NCBI GenBank assembly: GCA_020650975.1
Contig: JAIPMN010003636.1
Span: forward strand, 1-28,407
Source of the DNA: Apostichopus californicus
Lineage: Eukaryota; Echinodermata; Holothuroidea; Aspidochirotida; Stichopodidae
DNA length: 28,407 nucleotides
Direction: 5' to 3'
The translations under genes were made by a program, and so were the position numbers. The notes under the pieces were generated by a model. It ran no database searches. It was not told the DNA's origin and was given only the letters and a program-made list of their open reading frames with translations. Positions 21,701-28,407 of this stretch are shown one piece after another. The first letter of the stretch is position 1, and every line of letters begins with the position of its first letter.

Positions 21701-24700
21701 AGGCTAAATGACAAGTAACGGTAACAGAAGGGATAAAAACACGCACAGAATACAGACAGGTTAATGAGCACGGTGAACACAAAGAGATAGATGTAATGGG
21801 ATTAGTAGACAAGGGATGGAGAGAAGAAAGCAACCAGGGGAAGAGGAGAGGTAATCCAAACTTGTCCTCTTCAAGTATAAAACCTACAAAACAAAAACAA
21901 ATGACAAGAGACGAATGAATGGAAAAATTGAAAGACAAACAAATCGTCATATCACTTTTTTCACCGTTTTCTTTCTTTCTAAATAACCGACAAAACCAAA
22001 TCTTTCAAACAGACTCAATTTTTAAAGCACCCCTCTCACAAACAATATGAGGCATGAACTGAGTTGATTTACCTTGCAGCTATAGTCTTCTGTGATTGGA
22101 CAGATTCGGGCTGTTCCATCTGTACCCTCTTTAAAACTCTAAATGATAAAAACAGAAAGGAGACCATGCATGCAAAGTCAAAAATGAAATAGTCCACTGT
22201 ACTTTAATTTACAATGTGTGGGGAGGGGGTAGGGGAGGGGGAAGGCAGGGTGGGAGCGAGTGTGAGAGTTTTCATTTTTTATTTTTCAGATAATTCTAGA
22301 CCATATTTTACGGCAATGAAAGGCTTCTATGTAAACTTGAAAAAAAAATGATTCAGTTATTGCTTAGAACTGAACAAGAATCCCTTTGTAGATGGCTTCC
22401 TTTGTTGCCATGGAAACAGACCTATGATGTGAATAATTAGTATGACCTCATAGCTGTGTCTTGATGAGTCCTTGAAGGACATCATCTATTAATATGGAAG
22501 CAATGGCCTTCGATTCACAATCTTTGACGTGTGCGGAAAAAAGTATTTCTGGTTCCAGGGTTATTTATTTAAGGAAACATGTACGATCAGAATCTTTGGT
22601 TAAACCGAAAGAAAAGTTTCCAGTGCCCCCATGAATCAAGGTTGCCACTACTTTGAGATAAACACAATATAGTTGAATATCAAAGCCTTATATATCCTCT
22701 TCCTCTGATTAATTGACCAGCAGAACATCGTTAACAGAATCACACGGTATTGACGATGCCAACCACATCAGGATAGTAAAAGATTCTTGAATATTAAAGA
22801 AACTTTACCATTTAATATTTAAGACATATTACCTTTCCAAATAATAGAGAGGAAAGTCTACAAACACTTGTTTGTGCATACATTTATGGACAAAAAATTT
22901 GCATAGCATTGTTAGCAAGGCAAGTTTCACACTGTACGGCAGTTTTCGAAATTTGCATATCAGTTCTTTAAATATGGTTGTAATGCATTTTGCCAATATG
23001 CCTTTGATGTGAAAGAAGACAATATTGTGTTGATTGACTAACAATATCACAATAAGGGATACGAAGTGCATGGCTAATAAAATGATCTTTATTGTTCGAA
23101 TAAAGAGAAGGGACAATTTGTATTCTTTTGTGATATGTTCTATTTGTTTTCCTTTAGAAATGCAAGAAATATAAGCCACATTAATGTGCAGGAAATAGAT
23201 ACAACAAAAGAGTATGGTAGGCTTGCTTACAAGGTCTGTCTAGCACTCGCAAAGATTCTTGGCTAGATTCCAAACAAAGCGTTACGCAGTTCTTGTGTAA
23301 TTTGTACCACTACATTCTAGTAACAAGTTTTGTAAAACAGCGTATCAAACTGTCCAGCCGAACACTCTTGTTATATACTATATAAGCTTATTAATTATTA
23401 TTCTGCCTGAATGTTCCCTACACCAACCAAAGGTATATAGTCTTTGTTTGTGTCACCAGTGTACATAATTAAGAGTGTTTTCATTATTTATTTATTATGA
23501 CCACAAAGGGGACTTAAGGCCCCTAACACTTACAAAAGTGCTCTTGAAAACTAACTTATGTGCCCCTTAATTCAATTCGCCAATAGGTGATTACATAACG
23601 ACCTCGATGGTTAAACCTCGACATACTGGTCGAACATCTGAGGAATAGGCTACAACAAACGTGTGGAAGCAAAGAGTGATAAATTCCCGATTTCAGTCAT
23701 ATCTGTAGGTGATTTGACTTTTTTTCTCAATTTGGGAAATTGCTTTGACAGCCTTTCAGATCTGGTAAAATGGCTCCCTGCTCTTGTCAAAGCTATTGTT
23801 GTGATACCCTGCCATTTCAATGTAAAACCTAAGACTTGCTCTCAAAACGATTTCCCTTGTCCGTCGTATTGATCCTCAATTAATTTCGAGCCCTGACTAA
23901 GAGTAACATGGATCACATAACCTGCCCATTAGTGGAGTCTCTAGAATCAGTTTCATGATTTCTGTTTTCAAAGCTTATGTTACCATTAATTAGGCAGAAT
24001 TATGCTTTTTGATGCAAAAGGAGTGATGGTTCTTTTCTGATGTCACTGCATCTGGTGGAAATGTTGTTTTAACTTTGATGCTTCAATTTAAGGATTCTCT
24101 TTATTGATGTGTTTTACCTGATTAAACTGATGTTTTAAGGACATGAAACCATAGACTCAGTACGTGCTATGTTATTCTTAAGAAAGTTTGGACTCACCGT
24201 CCTTGTAAGTCCCTCGCCTTGGACAAGGCAAGCATAGCGTCTTCTAGTTTGTTAGCCTTTTGGTGAACTTTTGCCAAGAGATTGTTCAATTTGGTGTGCT
24301 CCATGAGTGAAGGAAGGTCATTCCCTAAGGACATGAAGAAAAACATGGAAAGTCATTTTACAACAAAGAAAAATTGCTACTTATGCTTGCTGGCCTTATG
24401 TTTATGCAAAAGTAAGCATATTTGCATAAAAGTTTTTAGTTGTCAGCAAAACAGTCAGACCTTTATGTCCATCACTAGATCCACAAATATTGCAAAGAAC
24501 TTGCCATGTGATCTTCAAGAATTGGTCACATGATCACAAAGTATTGGTCACATGATCTCATAGTATTTAACTACATGACTTTAGAGGATATTGCACATGA
24601 TCCTAAAGTAATAGTCACATGTTCCTACAGAAAAGGGCACATGATCTTTTAGTATTGACTGATTTCACATTTAGAATTGGTTAATACATGATCCCAAAGG

Positions 24701-27417
24701 ATGGACCACATGATCAATAATGCTTTTAGCTCCTCTCTGTCTACTACAAACATTCGTAAAGAATATGGTTACAAGACCTTACTGGACTGGCACTACAAAT
24801 CAGCTTATGTAACAAATAGTGTATGTATGTATTTTAGATCCTCCTGCAAGCAGGAACTTGCGAAGAAGCCTCATTGGCTTATCAAAGCCGCAAGCTGACC
24901 GAAGTCAGTTTCTTATTTTCATATTTTAACGTCCATCATTATGAATTGTCAACAACTCTGTAACTGGATGACATACATTAATCTTTGAGTGACTTGAACC
25001 GGGGACCTTATGATTGAAAGGGCACCGGCGTTAACCACTGAGCTAACACTCCTAACTAGTTAAATGGATGTGCCTGATAGGGTCTCATAAATACCACAAA
25101 ATACTGTACAATTCTTGTATATTCCACACAAATTACAGCTTTCTACAGAAGTGTGGAGGGAACATCCCGTTTAACAATTTCGACACTGCAAAAACATCAA
25201 AAGAGCGGAAAATTTACTGTTTGGATTTGATGTAGTAAAGTAGTGTTTATCATTACAAATCTGAAAAATCACTGTCCTACACACTTAGTTTATCTCATCA
25301 AATCGGTAATTTTTACAGATTCTTGACGTTTCGTCAAGATGTTAACAAAGTGGGCAAAGTGGGGTTATAAATTTCTGTTTTTAACGTTTTACAAACTTAG
25401 TACATACATCTCACCAAAACGGTAATTTACAGATTTTTGATGTTTTGTCAAGATGCTAAGCAAGTTATGAAAAGCGGTAATTTTCAGATTTTTTATCGTT
25501 TTGCAATTAGTTTAAGTCGTCAAGTTTTCCATGTCCCTTCTACGCTTCCCTACCAATTCAATGCTGCCATTTTCATCAAATCTACTGTAGTTTTACTATA
25601 CAAATACACTGTACAAATCACTTCACAGGCCTTTTAATTCAATGTAGACTCCACAAGAATCTAATCTCGAATACCAATTTTGACAACTTTTTTAAAAATG
25701 TTTATACAAACTTTCCATAAACACCTCAAACTGTTACCTATTTGCATCAATTGTTTACAAAGTATAATCTTACCAGGATTCTGTTCCAGAGCCATTTGGA
25801 GGTGTTTTTCTGCTTTTTCATATTGCCTCAGTTTCAGGAGTAATTCCCCAAGATCCAATCGTAGAATACTCTGACCTCCAGTCTTCAGAGCTGCCTCGTA
25901 ATATGCGATTGCCTGAAGGAGAGACGGAAAGGATCCAGTTTGAGAGGCAGATTAAGGAATCAGAAAGGGCGGGGGGAGGGGGGGGAGAAGGGGTAAGGTT
26001 AAGGCTGAAGCAGTCATTGGGTGGAATTAAGCATCTATGGAATTTAAACAGAAGTATGCCAAGTCTATGCCATAGAGTTGAATATAGATAAACTTAGAGG
26101 ATTGAATCGAAATACTGTCGATGTATTTGCTCTCTGGCGATCGAGGAGAAATGTCCCCTGTTAACACACCGGACACAAGAAAGAGCAGACGACCATTGCA
26201 TTGCATATGATCTGGAAGTCCCGCTCCACAGTAAAGTAACCTACCGACCATAGAGAGGGTCATGTGACATGCTCCAAGGTGCTACTAACGTATTATTTGA
26301 CCCTTTGTCAGTTCAACCCGATACAAGTTTCACAGACGAAAAAAAATGTCACTATAAAGGGTCTCTATGGTAAAATTGAGAACAACTGCTGAGGTTTGGA
26401 TGATAGTGGTGTTAGGTTGACTTTCTCTGTCTCAGAAAAGGCTGGATTGCATGGCTTCTATTCGAACATCTACTTGTCAGAGACTGCATTCGGCGGTTTC
26501 ACCTGTCATGTTACGCGCTTGTTATATGCAAAAACAATACAGAGACTTGCGTTGCTAAGGAACTATGAATCCTGTAGTCTGCTTCATCTATATACATTCT
26601 GTACAGTCCTGATAAACTAGGTATGCTCCAGATGCAGTTCGATTATTGGAAAAAAAAGTTACTCAACATGGCAAATTTGGTATTGAAAGTTGCCATAAAC
26701 ATTGGAAAAATGTACCACTTGGCTAGATTGTTTACGTAGCCCCTTCACCAGGAGAGTGGTTGCTACGAGATCATGACATCAGTTGTTTTTGGAATATATG
26801 CAGTCAAGGAGTACTGTAAGAGTCGAGTGCTCAGGGAGCCCGTCACATGACCGTCCATGGTTGCTAAGTCTCCAAATTGGCATAGTCGGTCCATATTACA
26901 TATACGCCGATGCCAAACACTCACCATAGCTGCACAAGATAGATATTATCTATATTCAACTATATGGTCTATACAGTGATGCTGGGCTTTGGTGGTAACA
27001 TATGGTAATCACAGATTAATGTAACAGACAGTATCAAAAATTGAGTATTCAAACAAAGGTGAGAAAATATATTTTGACAGCATTTTAACTATCAAGAAAT
27101 AATAAAAAAACAAATTCCAAAAATTCACTGCAAGATGTTGCTGTAAAGTGTTGCTGTACCTTAACTTTTATGACAGAATAAATCAATGAGTAAAAATGAA
27201 TAAGATAGCTGAGGTCTGTAGTAATTATGTCACCTTGCCATACTGATGTGTCTTTACATAGGCCTGTCCAATTTTACTTGCTAGGGCACTATCCTTTGGG
27301 TTCTTCTTCAATGCTTGTTCGTAGATGGTAATAGCTTTCTCAGTCTCCTGAATGTTCATGTAGGCATCACCAAGAATTAGAGATGTTTCTGTACTTTGTT
27401 GTTTGTCCGAGAGTTCT
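9559..27417 (-). CDS. TTC21B: TTC21B / IFT139, C-terminal half (14 exons)
   Basis: Gene-level entry. The - strand exons, in transcript order, are 27234-27417, 25774-25912, 24198-24324, 22073-22138, 21163-21376, 16686-16767, 15432-15582, 14943-15104, 13747-13810, 13301-13426, 12295-12414, 11725-11835, 10644-10764 and 9559-9704. Every junction is GT-AG and every phase fits, giving 603 codons plus TAA. The product is a chain of tetratricopeptide repeats. Landmarks I recognise from vertebrate TTC21A/B include [106 protein letters not shown] and [17 protein letters not shown]21B is a peripheral IFT-A subunit for retrograde transport in cilia. Vertebrates have paralogues A and B; a single ancestral gene is likely here. 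The human protein is about 1316 aa, so roughly the first 710 residues lie beyond 28407. No frameshift or internal stop was seen. Confidence 0.95.
9705..10643 (-). other. TTC21B last intron
   Basis: AT-rich, with poly-A/C runs (10303-10328) and a short doublet of a GGGACAAAAATGAA-like motif near 9881-9911. No gene was recognised. Confidence 0.6.
10644..10764 (-). CDS. TTC21B: TTC21B exon (TPR)
   Basis: 40 codons plus one base, [20 protein letters not shown] to SNQSNPSI and a split Gly. The acceptor is atttcctcag and the donor gtaagc. [14 protein letters not shown] matches both vertebrate paralogues. Confidence 0.96.
10765..11724 (-). other. TTC21B intron
   Basis: A locally GC-richer stretch lies at 10940-11040, and a G-rich tract at 11076-11107. 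No exon is needed by the phases. Confidence 0.6.
11725..11835 (-). CDS. TTC21B: TTC21B exon (TPR)
   Basis: 37 whole codons, [20 protein letters not shown] to LKKCLQHNQ. The acceptor is acattttag and the donor gtatgt. [12 protein letters not shown] is a family landmark. Confidence 0.96.
11836..12294 (-). other. TTC21B intron with AT microsatellite
   Basis: TATATATA-type repeats at 12084-12110. Nothing else was recognised. Confidence 0.55.
12295..12414 (-). CDS. TTC21B: TTC21B exon (TPR)
   Basis: 40 whole codons, [20 protein letters not shown] to [11 protein letters not shown]. The acceptor is ttatccag and the donor gtatgt. [28 protein letters not shown] is almost identical to the vertebrate protein. 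Confidence 0.96.
12415..13300 (-). other. TTC21B intron, nothing recognised
   Basis: 886 bp of AT-rich sequence without a clear repeat or conserved frame. Confidence 0.5.
13301..13426 (-). CDS. TTC21B: TTC21B exon
   Basis: 42 whole codons, [20 protein letters not shown] to GFMEMATTD, phase 0 to 0. The acceptor is gacattcag and the donor gtaagt. [19 protein letters not shown] follows the vertebrate MENYCLMATK-type segment. Confidence 0.93.
13427..13746 (-). other. TTC21B intron, nothing recognised
   Basis: 320 bp of AT-rich sequence. The pyrimidine-rich - strand end leads to the gacattcag acceptor's upstream partner. Confidence 0.5.
13747..13810 (-). CDS. TTC21B: TTC21B short exon
   Basis: 64 bases: one base completes Val, then [20 protein letters not shown] and Lys. 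The acceptor is fixed by phase at cgtaacag (ending at 13811). The nearby CAGCAGCAG looks like an acceptor but breaks the frame. The block resembles vertebrate AVRTAEKLLKE. Confidence 0.9.
14335..14938 (-). repeat. Palindromic TATAGCTATA minisatellite
   Basis: About 600 bp built from short units such as CTGTATAGCTATAATA and CTGTATAGCTA in changing order (10- to 17-bp steps). TATAGCTATA is its own reverse complement, so both strands carry similar units and could form cruciforms or hairpins. It occupies the upstream-side end of intron 13811-14942 and begins directly beside the GTAAGT donor at 14942-14937. The remainder of that intron (13811-14334) shows nothing. Confidence 0.92.
14943..15104 (-). 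CDS. TTC21B: TTC21B exon
   Basis: One base completes Trp, then 53 codons and two bases. It includes [20 protein letters not shown] and [18 protein letters not shown]. The acceptor is ttgtcgtag and the donor gtaagt. A ~600-bp palindromic minisatellite begins within a few bases downstream of this donor. Confidence 0.95.
15105..15431 (-). other. TTC21B intron, nothing recognised
   Basis: 327 bp with no repeat. A GAGGGGGG run lies by the donor side. Confidence 0.5.
15432..15582 (-). CDS. TTC21B: TTC21B exon
   Basis: Two bases, 49 codons, two bases. Its highlights are [20 protein letters not shown] and, near the end, LSFCKGLYE with a split Trp. The acceptor is atatttcag and the donor gtgagt. [17 protein letters not shown] is one of the best-conserved TTC21 blocks. 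Confidence 0.95.
15583..16685 (-). other. TTC21B intron with G-run tract
   Basis: Contains the G-rich tract 16127-16193 on the + strand. Otherwise AT-rich, with no coding signal. Confidence 0.55.
16127..16193 (+). other. G-run tract, possible G-quadruplex
   Basis: Repeated GGGAGGGGGAGGGGG-like runs, with many GGG blocks split by A, T or GATT. On the template strand of TTC21 this would be G-rich, with a C-rich transcript. Similar tracts lie at 4018-4063 and 22217-22258. Confidence 0.6.
16686..16767 (-). CDS. TTC21B: TTC21B exon (TPR)
   Basis: 27 codons plus one base: [20 protein letters not shown], then QLLQQTP. The acceptor is gttttgcag and the donor gtaaat. MADLMFRK is a family signature. 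The upstream intron (16768-21162) is the mobile-element-rich one. Confidence 0.95.
17473..17935 (+). repeat. Three-copy ~153-bp tandem repeat
   Basis: Units start with GGGCGGTATCTCGCC at 17473, 17627 and 17779 (steps 154 and 152). They share TTTACATGTTTTTATCTGTT, GTACTTCGTTACTTGGTCGC and TTTTCTAAGTGTTGGGTT. The first two are nearly identical; the third has several small indels. Open frames across them are frame-shifting products of the repeat and are not genes. Confidence 0.88.
18085..18677 (+). pseudogene. Overlapping GC-rich open frames, possible gag-like remnant
   Basis: Two overlapping + frames. 18085-18495 (TTG start, about 136 codons) begins with a Cys-x2-Cys, then [12 protein letters not shown], and ends basic. 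18195-18677 (about 160 codons) starts with a Trp-rich stretch ([19 protein letters not shown]) and then becomes Gly/Glu/Arg-rich. A frameshift between the two could join a Cys-rich part to the Trp-rich part. Antisense frames of similar length exist, so openness alone is weak evidence in GC-rich DNA. I do not recognise the product. Confidence 0.3.
18637..18990 (+). repeat. Three-copy 106-bp GC-rich tandem repeat
   Basis: A core of AACTGCTGGGTCCCCAGAAC followed by GGGGTAGCAGGGGCAGAAGC recurs at steps of exactly 106 bp (anchored near 18678, 18784 and 18890), each preceded by CCGGTCCCGAAGCCGGGAGC-like sequence. The period is not a multiple of three, so it does not encode a protein repeat in one frame. 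Confidence 0.85.
19111..19134. repeat. Perfect hairpin at the right edge of the insert
   Basis: CAAAGAAAAA at 19111-19120 and TTTTTCTTTG at 19125-19134 with a GTAG loop. It lies exactly where composition returns to that of the intron. Confidence 0.7.
19683..20516. mobile_element. 834-bp inverted-repeat DNA element, TTAA target duplication
   Basis: It is flanked by TTAA at 19679-19682 and 20517-20520; the following C is also shared, so TTAAC is possible. The arms 19689-19739 and 20458-20508 are perfect 51-bp inverted repeats. Inward, TTCGCCCAAC-ending units continue: six on the left (to ~19805), seven inverted on the right (from 20375). The interior is AT-rich with three ~54-bp direct repeats (20114-20167, 20207-20260, 20294-20349) containing TTAATATTCGGTTCGTATCC-like sequence. 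No transposase is encoded, so it is non-autonomous. The TTAA site suggests piggyBac-type mobilisation, but the outermost few bases of the two ends do not match well. Confidence 0.88.
20619..20986. mobile_element. 368-bp MITE with TTAA target duplication
   Basis: It is flanked by TTAA at 20615-20618 and 20987-20990. The left end reads AGGCATAGAAGACCCGCCC and the right end, reversed, AGGGTGTGAAGACTCGCGC: a short imperfect terminal inverted repeat sharing AGG and GAAGAC-x-CGC. The interior has no transposase; the 61-codon frame at 20873 is chance. The features fit a piggyBac-like non-autonomous element. Confidence 0.82.
21163..21376 (-). CDS. TTC21B: TTC21B exon (TPR)
   Basis: One base, then 71 codons, from [20 protein letters not shown] through [20 protein letters not shown] to GTDTDAATV. 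The acceptor tattgtag follows a long pyrimidine tract (A-rich on + at about 21381-21424), and the donor is gtaagt. On the + strand this exon is shadowed by a longer open frame. Confidence 0.94.
21377..22072 (-). other. TTC21B intron with interspersed repeat
   Basis: An A-rich block (21395-21424) supplies the pyrimidine tract of the acceptor on the - strand. A probable dispersed repeat lies at about 21590-21730. Confidence 0.55.
21590..21730 (-). repeat. Probable interspersed repeat (retroelement tail-like)
   Basis: On the - strand it reads GCCTCTGAAGAAGATCCTGC, then TAGGATCAAAATGTCTGGCC, and on to CACAGGCTCTCTAGTGGATA. A motif of the form GAAGAAGATCCTGCTAGGAT followed by AAA-x-GTC-x-GGCCAAC seems familiar to me as a dispersed repeat in marine invertebrates, but I cannot name the family. 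It includes the palindrome GATCCTAGCAGGATC. Confidence 0.4.
22073..22138 (-). CDS. TTC21B: TTC21B short exon
   Basis: 66 bases: one base completes Arg, then [20 protein letters not shown] and two more residues. [10 protein letters not shown] is nearly invariant in TTC21B. The acceptor is tatcatttag and the donor gtaaat. The short length and AGAG at the acceptor make it easy to miss, but the phases on both sides require it. Confidence 0.92.
22139..24197 (-). other. TTC21B intron, 2.1 kb
   Basis: A G-rich tract lies at 22217-22258. The 116-codon - strand open frame (23179-22829) is hydrophobic and AT-driven, with no recognised domain. No repeat was identified in the rest. Confidence 0.5.
24198..24324 (-). 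CDS. TTC21B: TTC21B exon
   Basis: Two bases, 41 codons, two bases. It reads [20 protein letters not shown] to [10 protein letters not shown], ending in a split Arg. The acceptor is gtccttag and the donor gtgagt. It matches the vertebrate segment with an LLAKVY-type motif and a KARDLQ-type motif. Confidence 0.93.
24500..24720 (+). repeat. Degenerate ~28-bp CACATGATC tandem repeat
   Basis: About seven or eight diverged units of CACATGATC followed by an AAAGTATTGGT-like spacer. It stops about 130 bp before the SINE tail. Confidence 0.65.
24850..25055 (-). repeat. tRNA-derived SINE, copy 2
   Basis: The same family and orientation as the copy at 137-340. The - strand head (25052 down to ~24986) has TTAGCTCAGTGG as A box and GGTTCAAGTC as a near-consensus B box. 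The body carries the same GCGGCTTTGATAAGCCAATG segment. It differs from copy 1 by scattered substitutions and small indels. Confidence 0.78.
25304..25505 (+). repeat. Three related ~35-50-bp direct repeats
   Basis: CGGTAATTTTTACAGATTCT, then TGACGTTTCGTCAAGATG, at about 25304; CGGTAATTTACAGATTTTTG with the same continuation at about 25420; and a shorter copy near 25475. The first copy includes the palindrome CTTGACG-TTT-CGTCAAG. Confidence 0.65.
25774..25912 (-). CDS. TTC21B: TTC21B exon (TPR)
   Basis: 46 codons plus one base, from [20 protein letters not shown] to [11 protein letters not shown] and a split Gly. The acceptor is tctccttcag and the donor gtaaga. YYEAALKTG and the DLGELLLKL block align with vertebrate TTC21A/B. 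Confidence 0.94.
25913..27233 (-). other. TTC21B intron with nested inverted repeats
   Basis: 1.3 kb. Two inverted-repeat pairs (26063-26092 with 26945-26974; 26258-26275 with 26835-26852) suggest an old DNA element of about 0.9 kb. No coding frame was recognised inside. Confidence 0.5.
26063..26974. mobile_element. Possible decayed inverted-repeat element
   Basis: The outer pair matches 25 of 30 positions with a perfect 16-bp core (AGTTGAATATAGATAA). The inner pair matches 16 of 18 (GGTCATGTGAC-x2-GCTCC). The spacing differs between the arms (indels), and I see no certain target-site duplication, so the identity is tentative. Confidence 0.35.
27234..27417 (-). CDS. TTC21B: TTC21B exon 1 of those visible (TPR)
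   Basis: One base, then 61 codons. It starts [20 protein letters not shown] and ends [14 protein letters not shown]. The acceptor is ggttatacag and the donor gtgaca, an allowed but weak 5' site. It covers one TPR pair, with the [10 protein letters not shown] landmark shared with human TTC21B. Its upstream partner exon must end with two bases of a split codon and is outside the window. Confidence 0.93.
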
Positions 27418-28407
27418 CTGTATAACCAAAAAAATAATCAATCAATATAACTAAACTTACCAGAATACCCCCCCCCCCCAAAAAAAATTTTCATGACATA
27501 GTATTCTGAAAGTGGATAATACACACCACACATATACACAAATAGGCAGACAAACACACAAACATACAGATACCTTCGCAAGTAAGTTAAAAGGCTATGA
27601 ATTTTATCAAGACCAGAAATGCTGCATTTCTGATTTAATTCATTCTCCATTTTAGACAAAGTAATATAAAACCATACTGCTAAAAACCATAACAAATCTA
27701 TTGTGTCTGTCTTATGACTGTTTGGACATAACCAAATGACTTTGGTTGTCCTATGTTGGTATTTTATTCAAATATTTTACAAATCTTTAAGCTTTGCAAT
27801 TACTCAACACCATCCTATCCTTTATTATACAATGAAATCTAATTTCATGCTAATTTTTAACCTTTCCATGTAATAACAATGATAAAATCAAAAATGATAT
27901 CAAATCTAGACTAGTAAAATTTTAAAGACAAATGCTCAGAAATTCAGCACCCTACAAGAATATCATCTCCCTGTCAAAAGAAAAAGAAGCATCCTATACT
28001 GTAAACTTTATGTTAAAAGATTAAATAGTTTTCCGGCAATAGCAATAGTTCTCTTCACCTCTCTGAATCTCAAATCTAAATCCAGATTTTTAACTTAAAA
28101 AGAGCACCAAAAAAAGAAAAGAAAAGAGAGTACCTCTTTTCCTAAACACGATAGTTCATCTCTCATGTCACTTAAGAATTCGGTTAATTTAAAACTTAGC
28201 TCAAGGACATGTGTAGAAGTTTACATCTTTTTTTTTTCCTTTTTAGATTTCACAAATATGACGTGACTTCTTTTTTTTCCTTTTTACATTATGACTACCC
28301 CGAAGGTCTGCCTATTCATATTCTTATCTCAAGGAATGCATATTATCTGATTCCCAAGGTCATGGCATGTTTGATTTTCATCTCCTGGTCACAAGGGAAC
28401 CATTTCT
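27418..28407 (-). other. TTC21B intron, upstream end of window
   Basis: AT-rich, with a C-run/A-run (27469-27487) and CA-type repeats (27520-27570). I searched for the preceding conserved block (a QPYY/AREKMADIY-type segment) and did not find it, so the next exon lies outside. Confidence 0.55.

Larger units (their letters stand above)
24325..25773 (-). other. TTC21B intron with repeats and SINE copy 2
   Basis: It holds three repeat blocks: degenerate CACATGATC units (24500-24720), the tRNA-derived SINE (24850-25055), and ~50-bp repeats with CGGTAATTTTTACAG (25304-25505). Confidence 0.65.

Noticed and set aside
22829-23179. 116-codon hydrophobic - strand frame in a TTC21 intron
   Set aside because: The residues follow AT-rich composition, no family is recognised, and the flanking exons join in phase without it.
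28100-28180. Possible further upstream TTC21 exon near the right end
   Set aside because: A short open stretch exists, but it does not match the expected conserved block before LGDAYMNIQ.

Overview
The window is nuclear DNA of a metazoan. It is AT-rich, has many GT-AG introns, and coding exons are a small minority of its length. Two conserved animal genes lie tail to tail. The mobile-element content (a tRNA-derived SINE, TTAA-flanked non-autonomous DNA elements, retroposon tails) suits a marine invertebrate deuterostome such as an echinoderm or hemichordate. This placement is an inference and I cannot fix the species.

Left third, + strand, 490-5918: the last seven exons of a CALCOCO/TAX1BP1-family gene, an autophagy-receptor-type coiled-coil protein. 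The exons join with fully consistent splice phases into about 622 codons: a long coiled coil, a low-complexity Ser/Pro linker carrying a 36-residue in-frame duplication, and three C-terminal C2H2/UBZ-like zinc fingers. The 5' part, where the family has its SKICH domain, lies outside the window. About 3.6 kb of non-coding DNA follows (5919-9558). It holds both genes' 3' untranslated regions and a ~190-bp direct duplication.

Right two thirds, - strand, 27417-9559: the last fourteen exons of TTC21B-like (IFT139, an IFT-A subunit of cilia). They join without a phase break into 603 codons plus a stop, roughly the C-terminal half of the protein. The 5' half is beyond position 28407.

The two genes share no obvious pathway (selective autophagy versus ciliary transport); they are simply convergent neighbours. 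The accessory content sits in the introns. The 4.4-kb TTC21 intron at 16768-21162 holds (a) a ~2-kb compositionally foreign insert with a three-copy ~153-bp tandem repeat, overlapping GC-rich open frames and a three-copy 106-bp GC-rich tandem repeat, and (b) a 64-bp tandem array broken by two TTAA-flanked inverted-repeat elements (834 bp and 368 bp). Another intron carries ~600 bp of palindromic TATAGCTATA minisatellite starting within a few bases of a 5' splice site. Two same-orientation copies of a tRNA-derived SINE lie near the ends of the window.

I found no RNA gene, CRISPR array or operon-like system. The best candidates for undescribed biology are the foreign insert at ~17130-19110 and the large inverted-repeat element at 19683-20516.
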